Assembly (NCBI GenBank): GCA_965368085.1
Contig: CBDULP010000016.1
Location: forward strand, 1 to 57,758
Direction of reading: 5' to 3'
Length of the DNA stretch: 57,758 nucleotides
DNA from: Peptoclostridium sp965368085
GTDB taxonomy: Bacteria > Bacillota > Clostridia > Peptostreptococcales > Peptostreptococcaceae
Shown here: piece by piece, positions 42,399 to 50,607 of the stretch
Layout of the letters: each line of letters begins with the position of its first letter
Numbering within the stretch: the first letter of the stretch is position 1
Program-made: the position numbers and the translations under genes
Notes under the pieces: generated by a model
What the model saw: the letters and a program-made list of their open reading frames with translations, nothing else
What the model was told of the DNA's origin: nothing
Databases searched by the model: none

Positions 42399-45300
42399 TA
42401 ATGCACCTCTCTCTTCGTTTTCCCAAATTTTATTTTAAGGTTCTTGATTTTTTTCGTCCAATCATCAAATATTGTATAAACCACCGGTATAAACACCAGT
42501 GTAAGCAGCGTCGAAAAAGCCAGTCCGCCTATTACCACAGTTGCCATAGGCGCCTGCGTCGCCGCTCCTTCACCAAGTCCAAGAGCAAGCGGAAGCAGTC
42601 CCAAAACCGTTGTAAGTGTTGTCATGAGTATAGGCCTAAACCTTGTAAATCCCGCTTTTATTACAGCTTCTCTTCTTTCCATGCCGCGTTTTCTAAGCTG
42701 GTTTATATAATCTACTAGCACTATGGCATTGTTTACGACTATACCTGCCAGCATTATGACCCCTATGAGAGCAGGTACTGAAAGCGCTCTGCCTGTAACA
42801 AATAGTCCTATGAATCCTCCCGAAAGCGCAAACGGAACCGAAAGCATTACCGTAAGCGGGTGTATAAGTGATTCAAACTGGGATGCAAGTATCATGTATA
42901 CTATCACTATAGACAGTATCAGAGCAAGTCCAAGGCTTGAAAACGCCTCTGCCATGTCCTGCTGCTGTCCTTTGAACTCATAAGTGTAACCCGAAGGCAG
43001 TGGATACTCCTGAAGTTTTTTATTTATGTCGTCTGTCACCGACTTCAGATCCCTGCCGCTGAGCTGCGAGCCGACAGTCACAGTTCTGGTCTGGTTAACC
43101 CTTGCAATCTGCGTGGGCGAATTGCCGTACTCTATGTCGACAATCTGTCCAAGCGCAACATTCCCGCCCTTTTTAGAACTTATAAGTATTTGCTTCATGT
43201 TTTCTATGGACTCTTTTACCCTGTCATCCATGGAAATTGTAACATCTATTTCATCTCCGCCGGTTTTGAACGTCGTAGCCTTGACTCCATCTATTGCCGC
43301 ATCTACAGTGTTAGCCACGTCATATGCAGTTATTTCGTAATATGAAGCCTTTTTTCTGTTGACGTGTATCCTTACCTCTGGGTCGCCTTCTTCCGTATCG
43401 TTTGTAACTTCCGCAGTTCCCGGAACGCTTTTTACTATATCCACGAAATCCTGTCCAAGGGTTTTTAGAACCTCAAGGTCGTCTCCCTTTATTTCAAGTT
43501 CTATTGCAGACCTTTGAGGGCCGCCTCCCCCCATGGATGAGCTTTCCGTGACGCTTATCTTGGCCCCTGCAATTCCTTCAACATTCTGTCTCACTTCATT
43601 TACAATAGTCTTCGTAGACCTTTTCCTGTCCTTTTGGTCTACAAGCATTACACTTACTGTCGACTGGTTCGCCGCGCTTCTCGAAAACTCTCCAGAAGAC
43701 GCTACGCTTGAAAACACCTTGTCCTTTTCAGGTATTCTGCTTACTATGTCCTCAATATTTTTGACCACATCGTCCGAATCCTCAATACTCGTACCAAACG
43801 GCATCTCTATAGTGACTGTGAACTGACCCTCATCCTCCGCAGGGAAAAACTCACCGCCGACCATTCCTACAAGAACTATAGATGAGAGGAATGTTCCAAC
43901 AGCTACTGCAACTGTGGTTTTTCTATGGCCCAGCACAAAATCGAGCACCTTTCCGTATATCGAGTCTAGAGATTCTATGAATCTGGTAAACATGTCAAGG
44001 AATCTTCCGAGACTCAGCCCCTTATGTATCCTCTGCTTTCTCTCGCCGATTTCAAGAATTTGAGACGAGAGCATGGGCACTATTGTAAGAGCCACCACAA
44101 GAGACGCCAAAAGCGAAAAGACCACCGCAAACGACAGCTGCTTGAACACTATCGCTGTAAATCCCTTTACAAAAACAATTGGAAGAAATACGGCTATCGT
44201 TGTCATAGTCGATGCGAATACGGCCATCGAAACCTCTCTGGCACCCTCAACAGCTGAGTCCGCCTTTCCTTTCCCCTCTTCTCTGAATCTGTATATGTTT
44301 TCAAGTACAACTATCGAGTTGTCGACAAGCATACCTATTCCAAGCGCAAGCCCTCCGAGAGATATCAGGTTTATTGTAAGTCCTCCGAAGAACATCAGCG
44401 CAAATGTAGATATTATGGATATAGGTATGGCTGTTCCAACTATCAATGTAGACCTTATGTTTCTCAGGAATAAAAACAAAACTACTACCGCAAGCACCCC
44501 TCCAAATACTGCATTTTGGGTTACATTGGATATGGACTTGTTTATGAATTCCGACTGGTCAAGACCTATTACAAATTCTATATCTTCAAAATCACCTTTC
44601 ACACTTGAAAGTTCTTTCAATACATTCGAAGCTACCTGTACAGTGTTTGCAATAGACTGCTTTGTAATCGATATTCCTATGCTGTTTTTTCCATTGAGCC
44701 TGGATATGCTGTCCCTTTCCTTGTATCCGCGCTCTACCCTGGCTACATCGGAAAGCCTCACCACTTCAGATCCCTCAAGTATTATTGGCAGTTCTCTTAT
44801 TTCATCAATACTCTTGAACTCCCCGGTTGTCCTTACAAGCAGCTCTTTTTCTCCGTTTTTTATGTTCCCGCCTGGAAGGTTGAGGTTTTCAGACCTTAAA
44901 GTCGACTGTATGTCTCCTATTGAGAGTCCGTATCCATAGAGCTTTTCCGGATCTAGCTCTATTTTGACCTCTTCGTCCTCTCCGCCGGACACAGCCACAG
45001 ATGCAACGCCCTCTATTCTTTCAAACCTGGACTGCACCTCGTCTTCAACCAGCCTCTTGAGCTCCCCTATCTCCATATCTGCAGAGACGCCTATTTGTAT
45101 TACAGGCATTGAGTTGGGATCTATCTTGAGCACCAAAGGATTGGACGCATCATCCGGCAGAGCCCCTTTTACAAGATCTACCTTTTCCCTCATTTCAAGA
45201 GCCGCAAAATCCATGTCGGTTCCATATTCGAATTCCGCGACAACTATGGAATTTCCTTCCCTCGAATATGACGTGATAGCCTTGAGATCGCTTACCGTAG

Positions 45301-45514
45301 CCACTGACTGCTCTATAGGCTTCGTCACAAGGGTTTCCATCTCTTCCGGCGCAACTCCGCTGTAATCCACGGATACTATCGCAACAGGGACTTCTATCTC
45401 GGGGTACAAATCCACCGGAAGCATTGTAAGGGATACGGTTCCTATAAGTATAGCTATTAGCATGAACATAAGCGTTGTTACAGGCCTTCTTACGGACATA
45501 TTTGGCAGATTCAT
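42398..45514 (-). CDS. RND-family efflux permease (HAE1/AcrB-like)
   Basis: A proton-driven inner-membrane transporter of 1038 residues, full length, with twelve predicted membrane helices in two homologous halves and two large extracellular loops. It starts SVRRPVTTLMFMLIAILIG. In helix 4 the motif is GMLVDNSIVVLENIYR and in helix 10 GIVVNNAIVLVDYI. Compared with AcrB, Asp407 is kept but Asp408 and Lys940 are Asn, as in many Gram-positive and other HAE1 members. The ATG at 45514 with GGAGGCG upstream overlaps the fusion-protein stop. Substrates are unknown; SwrC-type surfactant or bile/fatty-acid export are options. Confidence 0.94.
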   Translation of the reverse strand: MNLPNMSVRRPVTTLMFMLIAILIGTVSLTMLPVDLYPEIEVPVAIVSVDYSGVAPEEMETLVTKPIEQSVATVSDLKAITSYSREGNSIVVAEFEYGTDMDFAALEMREKVDLVKGALPDDASNPLVLKIDPNSMPVIQIGVSADMEIGELKRLVEDEVQSRFERIEGVASVAVSGGEDEEVKIELDPEKLYGYGLSIGDIQSTLRSENLNLPGGNIKNGEKELLVRTTGEFKSIDEIRELPIILEGSEVVRLSDVARVERGYKERDSISRLNGKNSIGISITKQSIANTVQVASNVLKELSSVKGDFEDIEFVIGLDQSEFINKSISNVTQNAVFGGVLAVVVLFLFLRNIRSTLIVGTAIPISIISTFALMFFGGLTINLISLGGLALGIGMLVDNSIVVLENIYRFREEGKGKADSAVEGAREVSMAVFASTMTTIAVFLPIVFVKGFTAIVFKQLSFAVVFSLLASLVVALTIVPMLSSQILEIGERKQRIHKGLSLGRFLDMFTRFIESLDSIYGKVLDFVLGHRKTTVAVAVGTFLSSIVLVGMVGGEFFPAEDEGQFTVTIEMPFGTSIEDSDDVVKNIEDIVSRIPEKDKVFSSVASSGEFSRSAANQSTVSVMLVDQKDRKRSTKTIVNEVRQNVEGIAGAKISVTESSSMGGGGPQRSAIELEIKGDDLEVLKTLGQDFVDIVKSVPGTAEVTNDTEEGDPEVRIHVNRKKASYYEITAYDVANTVDAAIDGVKATTFKTGGDEIDVTISMDDRVKESIENMKQILISSKKGGNVALGQIVDIEYGNSPTQIARVNQTRTVTVGSQLSGRDLKSVTDDINKKLQEYPLPSGYTYEFKGQQQDMAEAFSSLGLALILSIVIVYMILASQFESLIHPLTVMLSVPFALSGGFIGLFVTGRALSVPALIGVIMLAGIVVNNAIVLVDYINQLRKRGMERREAVIKAGFTRFRPILMTTLTTVLGLLPLALGLGEGAATQAPMATVVIGGLAFSTLLTLVFIPVVYTIFDDWTKKIKNLKIKFGKTKREVH

Positions 45515-46638
45515 CACTTCGCCTCCTGTCCGTTTATTTTAACCTTGCTGTTTTCGTCTATATAGTTTTGGCCCTTCACTACAACCTGTTCTCCTTGTGA
45601 TACTCCCTTTTCAACCTTCACATACTGGCCATCGTCAATTCCCGTTTCGACCTGCTTTGAAATCGCGACTCCATTTTCAACCACGAATACTTTCGCCGTG
45701 CCGTCTTTTACCACGAGGGCTTCTGATGGAATGGCAACGACATCCTTTTGACTTTGAGTAACAACGTCAACTTCTGCAAACATTCCCGGCTTTATGATTC
45801 CACTTTTGTTGTCAATTTCCACCTTTATTGGATATGTCATCGTTTCACTGGTTGTCGACTGCGAAAGTGCGCTTATTCTTCCCTTTATCGCTTCTTTTGA
45901 TGCCGACTCTATCCGTATGTCTACACTATCACCCTTTTGAATCTTGTTTATTAGGTTTTCTGAAACAGACGTTTCTATTTCAACCCTCGATGCATCGGTT
46001 ATTGTAAGTGCATTCATTCCAGTAGAAGCCATGTCTCCCCTTTGGACGTTTACTAGTGCTACTTTTCCCGATATGGGCGCTGTTACCGCTGCATTTGAAA
46101 GTGCAATCCTTGCATTTTCCATTGACGCCCTTGCGCTTTCTACGCTGTACCTTGCAGATTCCAGTTCACTGTCAAGAGCCTGAAGCTGCATATTTTCATA
46201 CTGCTGCTTTGATATGGCTCCCTCTTCATAAAGCTCCCTGCTTCTGTCCAGGTTCAGCTTTGCATTTTCCATTCGTGATGACGCGGCTGCATAGGAAGAC
46301 TCTGCCGAAAAATATGCAGATTCAGCTTGATTGAAAAGCGCCTGATAGTTTTGGCTGTCTATCGTAAACAGCACATCTCCCTTTTTTACATAATCGCCTA
46401 TCTCAACATATACATTTTCTATCTGTCCAGAGATCTTTGGCGAAACTCCCGCCTCTTCCACCGGATGTATTTTGCCGGAGAGCACGGTTTTAACCTCTAT
46501 ATTTCTCTTCGATACTGTTTGAACCTCGACAGCTATCTGTTTTTCCTCAGGTTTTATCTCTTCCTTTTTCCCGCAACCTAAAAAAACTACAGATAAAAAT
46601 GCCGTCATTACTAAAAGCAGACTAATTTTATTTTTCAT
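45514..46638 (-). CDS. RND efflux membrane-fusion protein, predicted lipoprotein
   Basis: 374 residues of the HlyD/AcrA family. A lipobox (VFLGC, Cys22) anchors it to the outer face of the membrane. The lipoyl half motifs are GQIENVYVEIGDYVKKGDVLF and AVTAPISGKVALVNVQRGD. A coiled-coil hairpin (about 95-180) lies between them, followed by the beta-barrel and membrane-proximal domains (PGMFAEVDV). First gene of the efflux operon, with a strong promoter and an operator-like palindrome upstream. Confidence 0.94.
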   Translation of the reverse strand: MKNKISLLLVMTAFLSVVFLGCGKKEEIKPEEKQIAVEVQTVSKRNIEVKTVLSGKIHPVEEAGVSPKISGQIENVYVEIGDYVKKGDVLFTIDSQNYQALFNQAESAYFSAESSYAAASSRMENAKLNLDRSRELYEEGAISKQQYENMQLQALDSELESARYSVESARASMENARIALSNAAVTAPISGKVALVNVQRGDMASTGMNALTITDASRVEIETSVSENLINKIQKGDSVDIRIESASKEAIKGRISALSQSTTSETMTYPIKVEIDNKSGIIKPGMFAEVDVVTQSQKDVVAIPSEALVVKDGTAKVFVVENGVAISKQVETGIDDGQYVKVEKGVSQGEQVVVKGQNYIDENSKVKINGQEAK

Positions 46639-46654
46639 ATTATATTCCCCCGTT

Positions 46655-46672
46655 TCCGACTCGCCGGTCGGA
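46655..46672 (-). promoter_or_regulatory. Candidate operator of the RND operon
   Basis: An 18-bp inverted repeat TCCGAC-6-GTCGGA lies just downstream of the promoter and upstream of the ribosome site. GC-rich repeats of this type (GACCG...GTC) are common TetR-family sites. No TetR gene is in the window. Confidence 0.55.
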
Positions 46673-46688
46673 TGTTTTTACAATTAAA

Positions 46689-46717
46689 ATTTTATGTGCA
46701 AAGACGTGTTTTGTCAA
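46689..46717 (-). promoter_or_regulatory. Sigma-A promoter of the RND efflux operon
   Basis: A perfect TTGACA (46712-46717) and TAAAAT (46689-46694) are 17 bases apart on the minus strand, about 50 bases before the fusion-protein gene. The operator-like palindrome would lie at about +10 to +27. Confidence 0.85.
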
Positions 46718-46826
46718 CCTGCCCGGGGCAATACCATCGTGCATATTATTTAAATATCTGCTTATTTTACATGATACTACACCTTTATTAACACTTGATA
46801 AAACAAACATTAATTTTTTATTAAAA

Positions 46827-47711
46827 TTAAAAAATATCCTCTTTTTCCTCTACGGTTTTTTTCATGTATTCAAAAAGCCTTTCTCCAAGACCTTCCTTTT
46901 TCAGCGCAAAGTCTATAGTGGCCTCCAAATACCCCATCTTGTCTCCGACGTCATATCTTCTTCCGTCGAATACGCATGCATACATATCCTCACTCTTCGA
47001 AAGCTCCTTAAGCGCGTCCGTAAGCTGTATCTCTCCGCCCCTGCCAGCCTGTGTCCTTTCAAGTATTTCAAATATAGCCGGAGTTATTATGTACCTGCCC
47101 AGTATGGCAATGTCAGAAGGTGCGTCTTTGGGATCGGGCTTTTCCACAAGACCATTGACTTTGTATATCGCATTGCCTATCGGTTCGCCTTCGACTATGC
47201 CGTATTTATCCACATCCTCCATAGCGACATTTTGAACCCCAAGTATTGAGGACTGGTATTTATCATAGGCATCAATCAGCTGTTTTACGCATGGAATATT
47301 AGAGTCGACTATGTCATCCCCCAAAAGCACTGCAAACGGTTCATCTCCTATGAAGCTTTTTGCACAGCTGACTGCGTGCCCAAGTCCAAGGGGCTCCTTT
47401 TGCCTCACATAGTATATGTTCACCATATTTGATATTTCCCTTACCATTTCCAAAAGCTCCTGCTTTCCTTTTTTTTCAAGCTCCATTTCAAGTTCCACCG
47501 ACTTGTCAAAATGATCTTCTATGGATTTTTTATTTCTTCCTGTTATTATAAGTATTTCCTCTATTCCGGAACTCACCGCTTCCTCTATTATGTACTGAAG
47601 CGTGGGCTTATCCACTATTGGAATCATTTCCTTCGGCTGAGCCTTTGTAGCCGGCAAAAATCTCGTTCCAAGGCCCGCCGCAGGAATAACCGCTTTTCTC
47701 ACTTTTTTCAT
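46827..47711 (-). CDS. galU: UTP-glucose-1-phosphate uridylyltransferase
   Basis: Makes UDP-glucose for glycolipid, wall and capsular polymers. 294 residues with the nucleotide loop VIPAAGLGTRFLPATKAQPK, VDKPTLQYIIEEA, FAVLLGDDIVDS and GLVEKPDPKDAPSDIAILGRY. GGGGAGG lies 7 bases before the ATG. It stands alone between hpf and the RND operon. Confidence 0.96.
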   Translation of the reverse strand: MKKVRKAVIPAAGLGTRFLPATKAQPKEMIPIVDKPTLQYIIEEAVSSGIEEILIITGRNKKSIEDHFDKSVELEMELEKKGKQELLEMVREISNMVNIYYVRQKEPLGLGHAVSCAKSFIGDEPFAVLLGDDIVDSNIPCVKQLIDAYDKYQSSILGVQNVAMEDVDKYGIVEGEPIGNAIYKVNGLVEKPDPKDAPSDIAILGRYIITPAIFEILERTQAGRGGEIQLTDALKELSKSEDMYACVFDGRRYDVGDKMGYLEATIDFALKKEGLGERLFEYMKKTVEEKEDIF

Positions 47712-47781
47712 ATCAATGCCTCCCCCAAATATTTATTTGCAAATATTATTCATTAAGCAAATCCATTTTTCTCAAACATCC

Positions 47782-47811
47782 AAAAAAGGGAGAAGCAATA
47801 TGCTTTCTCCC
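47782..47811 (-). terminator. Terminator after hpf
   Basis: Stem GGGAGAAGCA/TGCTTTCTCCC (47788-47797 with 47801-47811, one bulge) runs into TTTTTT on the minus strand, 37 bases past hpf. Confidence 0.82.
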
Positions 47812-47847
47812 CTGTTTTAATCCTACTATGAAAAATGTCATCATGCC

Positions 47848-48378
47848 TTATTCAGGTTCTATTATACCATAATTTCCATCTTTACGCTTATACACCACAT
47901 TTGTTTCATCTGTCTCCGCATTAAGGAATACAAAGAAAGTGTGCCCTAGAAGTTCCATTTGCATTACCGCTTCTTCTTCCATCATAGGCTTCATTCCCAC
48001 TCTTTTTCTTCTGACTATGCTGTATTCAGGAGCTTCTTCCATTTCTATCTGAGTAAAGCCCTCTATGTTCTCGAATCTTATTGTCTCGTGCTCTCTGTCC
48101 TTAAGCTTTTCCTTGTATTTTCTAAGTTGCCTTGAAAGCTTGTCTACAACAAGATCTATAGCCGCATAAAGGTCTTCCTGAACCTCTTCTCCTCTGAGAA
48201 CTGTTCCATTGACCGGTATTGTAACCTCTATTTTTTGAAGATTCTTTTGTGTGCTAAGAGTTGCCTTGGCCTCAATTTCCTTATTGAAATACTTTTCCAG
48301 TCTAGCCAGCTTCGATTCTACCGCAGATCTTAGTGGGTCTGTTATTTGTATGTTTTTTCCGCTTACTGTTATTTTCAT
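47848..48378 (-). CDS. hpf: Ribosome hibernation promoting factor, long form
   Basis: Dimerises 70S ribosomes into inactive 100S particles in slow growth. 176 residues: an N-terminal S30AE domain (MKITVSGKNIQITDPLRSAVE, KLARLEKYFN) and the C-terminal dimerisation domain of the long form (IVRRKRVGMKPMMEEEAVMQMELLGHTFFVFLNAETD). GGGGGAAG precedes the ATG. Its leader holds three repeats of GTGTAT. Confidence 0.95.
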   Translation of the reverse strand: MKITVSGKNIQITDPLRSAVESKLARLEKYFNKEIEAKATLSTQKNLQKIEVTIPVNGTVLRGEEVQEDLYAAIDLVVDKLSRQLRKYKEKLKDREHETIRFENIEGFTQIEMEEAPEYSIVRRKRVGMKPMMEEEAVMQMELLGHTFFVFLNAETDETNVVYKRKDGNYGIIEPE

Positions 48379-48407
48379 AATTACTTCCCCCTTATGTGAC
48401 TGAAATT

Positions 48408-48464
48408 GTGTATCGCTTTAACTAAAATAGTGTATATTTAGTTGTAAATTGTGTATATATTATA
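48408..48464 (-). promoter_or_regulatory. Phased repeats and -10 box upstream of hpf
   Basis: On the plus strand GTGTAT occurs at 48408, 48430 and 48451, spaced 22 and 21 bases (two DNA turns), two of them within AAATTGTGTAT. Next to them is TATAAT on the minus strand (48459-48464) with no good -35. The repeats could bind a regulator or be chance in AT-rich DNA. Confidence 0.4.
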
Positions 48465-48510
48465 GTTACCCACCAAAATCATTTTGAAACCAATAATTAT
48501 CAATCAGCTT

Positions 48511-48541
48511 TCAAAAATGCCAGAAGCATCCACTGACATTT
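48511..48541 (-). terminator. Terminator of the V-ATPase operon
   Basis: A 9-bp stem (48515-48523 with 48533-48541, one G-T pair) followed on the minus strand by TTTTTG, 33 bases past ntpD. Confidence 0.65.
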
Positions 48542-48573
48542 CCACCAGGACGTAAATGCATAGCGGGTACTGA

Positions 48574-49191
48574 CTATTTTTTGCTCTTAACCCTTTTGAG
48601 CCTGAAAAAATCCTCCCTATCCTTTTCCTCAAGTACCTCCTGAATATATTTCGCCTGTTCCTTGTATCTGGGTATTTGTATATTTTCAAGGGCATTCGCC
48701 CTCTTTTGGGTCTTTTTTACCTCAACCGCAAGCCTATATACCGACGTTTCTACCTGAGTGAGTTCATATATTAGGTATCTAAGATGCCTGAATCTCGTTA
48801 CCGCTATGTCAAATGCCGGATTTGTCCTGTAGAACCCATAGTTTGGTGAAAGCGGCTTTTCCTCAAATTTGACACTAGGTATTTCAACTCCCATTACGCT
48901 TCGAAGAAGTATTTCATAATCCTCGTCTTTCTGTACGGAAAGGGCCAATTCCTCGACATACTCAGTCCCTATGGTTATATTTACAACCTCAAGCGCACTG
49001 TACGCCTCTGAAAATGAAATCCTCATCTCCTCTTGTATTTCCTTTGACTTTTCAACAAGCCCCATCATCTCCCTCACAAGAACGTTCCTCTTTTTGTCCA
49101 GAAGTTCAAATGCCTTTTGAGAGAATTCAAGCGAGCTTTTGAGTCTCATAAGATTCGATTTCGTCGGGGCCATGTTTAAATTCAAAGCCAT
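48574..49191 (-). CDS. ntpD: V/A-type ATPase subunit D
   Basis: Central rotor shaft of the V1 part. 205 residues, mostly two long helices: LNMAPTKSNLMRLKSSLEFSQK at the N terminus and AVEVKKTQKRANALENIQIP near the C terminus, the family signature. The start overlaps the ntpB stop (TGATG) with AAGGGAG upstream. Confidence 0.95.
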   Translation of the reverse strand: MALNLNMAPTKSNLMRLKSSLEFSQKAFELLDKKRNVLVREMMGLVEKSKEIQEEMRISFSEAYSALEVVNITIGTEYVEELALSVQKDEDYEILLRSVMGVEIPSVKFEEKPLSPNYGFYRTNPAFDIAVTRFRHLRYLIYELTQVETSVYRLAVEVKKTQKRANALENIQIPRYKEQAKYIQEVLEEKDREDFFRLKRVKSKK

Positions 49192-50588
49192 CAGCTCCCT
49201 TCGCTTTCCCCTGATTCGCCACCGAGATATTTTTCAATTGTTTCAGGCTTGAGCCTGTCAAGTTCCTCAGGAGGAATTACGGATATTATCTCCCACGCCT
49301 TGTCGAGAGTCTGGTTTATATTCCTATCCTCGTCAAATCCCTGTGACAAAAACTCCGTTTCAAATAACCTTCCGAATTCCATGTACTTTCGATCGAGCTC
49401 AGAAAGTTCCTCTTCACCTATTATCTGGGCAAGAGCCCGAATGTCTTGAACTCTTGAATACGATGCAAAGAGCTGGTTTGCTATATCGTTGTGGTCTTCC
49501 CTCGTATAGCCTTCACCTATGCCGTCCTTCATCAGCCTTGAAAGCGAAGGAAGCACATTTATAGGAGGATATATGTTCTTTTGGAAAAGGTCCCTCGAAA
49601 GTACAACCTGGCCTTCTGTTATATATCCTGTAAGGTCCGGAACCGGATGGGTTATGTCATCACTCGGCATGGTCAGTATCGGAATAAGGGTTATGGATCC
49701 ATTTTTCCCCTTTATCATTCCGGCTCTTTCATAAAGAGTTGCAAGGTCACTGTATAGATAGCCCGGATACCCCTTCCTGGAAGGAACCTCTTCCCTTGCG
49801 GAAGATATCTCCCTAAGCGCCTCGCAGTAGCTCGTTATATCTGTGAGCACCACAAGTATGTGCATATCCTTTTCAAATGCCAGGTATTCAGCCGCAGTAA
49901 GTGCGCATCTCGGAAGGGAAAGTCTTTCAACTACGGGGTCATCAGCAAGGTTTATGAACATTACAACCCTCTCAAGGGCTCCCGACTGCTCGAATGTTCT
50001 CTTGAAATAGTCGGCATCGTCATGCTTGACACCCATCGCTGCAAATATTATGGCAAAATCCTCATGTGAATCGCTGCTTATTTGGGCCTGCTTGACAATC
50101 TGGGCAGCAAGTTCATTGTGCGAAAGCCCGTTTCCGGAGAATATTGGAAGCTTTTGTCCCCTTATAAGGGTCATGAGGCAGTCTATTGCGGATATACCTG
50201 TCTGAACGAAGTTTCTCGGATATTCCCTCGACACAGGATTTATAGGATTTCCATTCACATTGTACTTGTCCTTTGTATATATTACAGGCCCTCCGTCAGC
50301 CGGTCTTCCGGCGCCGTCGAAAACCCTTCCCAGTATTTCCCTTGAAAGAGGTATGTTGAGAGGCTCTCCAGTAAAGTACACGCTTGAATTTCTTGTTGAA
50401 ATTCCCGAAGTGCCTTCAAACACTTGGGCGACAACAACATCTCCGTCAACCTTGACCACCTTTCCCATACGTTTTTGCACTCCGTCAACCGTTATTTCTA
50501 TTATTTCTCCATATGAAACGCCCTCTATGCCTGAAAGCATTATGAGCGGGCCTTCTATACTGTCCAATAGCAAATATTCCTTTTTCAA
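49191..50588 (-). CDS. ntpB: V/A-type ATPase subunit B (non-catalytic)
   Basis: 465 residues from a TTG at 50588, with AAAGGGGG 7 bases upstream. The frame continues 20 codons further but that stretch overlaps ntpA and is not family sequence. Typical B motifs are EYLLLDSIEGPLIML, FSGNGLSHNELAAQI, SSAREEVPSRKGYPGYLYSD and the PDLTGYITEGQ segment. As expected for B, the position of the P-loop is degenerate. Confidence 0.96.
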   Translation of the reverse strand: MKKEYLLLDSIEGPLIMLSGIEGVSYGEIIEITVDGVQKRMGKVVKVDGDVVVAQVFEGTSGISTRNSSVYFTGEPLNIPLSREILGRVFDGAGRPADGGPVIYTKDKYNVNGNPINPVSREYPRNFVQTGISAIDCLMTLIRGQKLPIFSGNGLSHNELAAQIVKQAQISSDSHEDFAIIFAAMGVKHDDADYFKRTFEQSGALERVVMFINLADDPVVERLSLPRCALTAAEYLAFEKDMHILVVLTDITSYCEALREISSAREEVPSRKGYPGYLYSDLATLYERAGMIKGKNGSITLIPILTMPSDDITHPVPDLTGYITEGQVVLSRDLFQKNIYPPINVLPSLSRLMKDGIGEGYTREDHNDIANQLFASYSRVQDIRALAQIIGEEELSELDRKYMEFGRLFETEFLSQGFDEDRNINQTLDKAWEIISVIPPEELDRLKPETIEKYLGGESGESEGS

Positions 50589-50607
50589 GCTGTTTCCCCC
50601 TTTCCAT

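Noticed and set aside
48504..48695. 63-codon minus-strand frame at the end of ntpD
   Set aside because: It lies in another frame of ntpD and its composition is basic and unlike a protein; the ntpD frame has clear family motifs.
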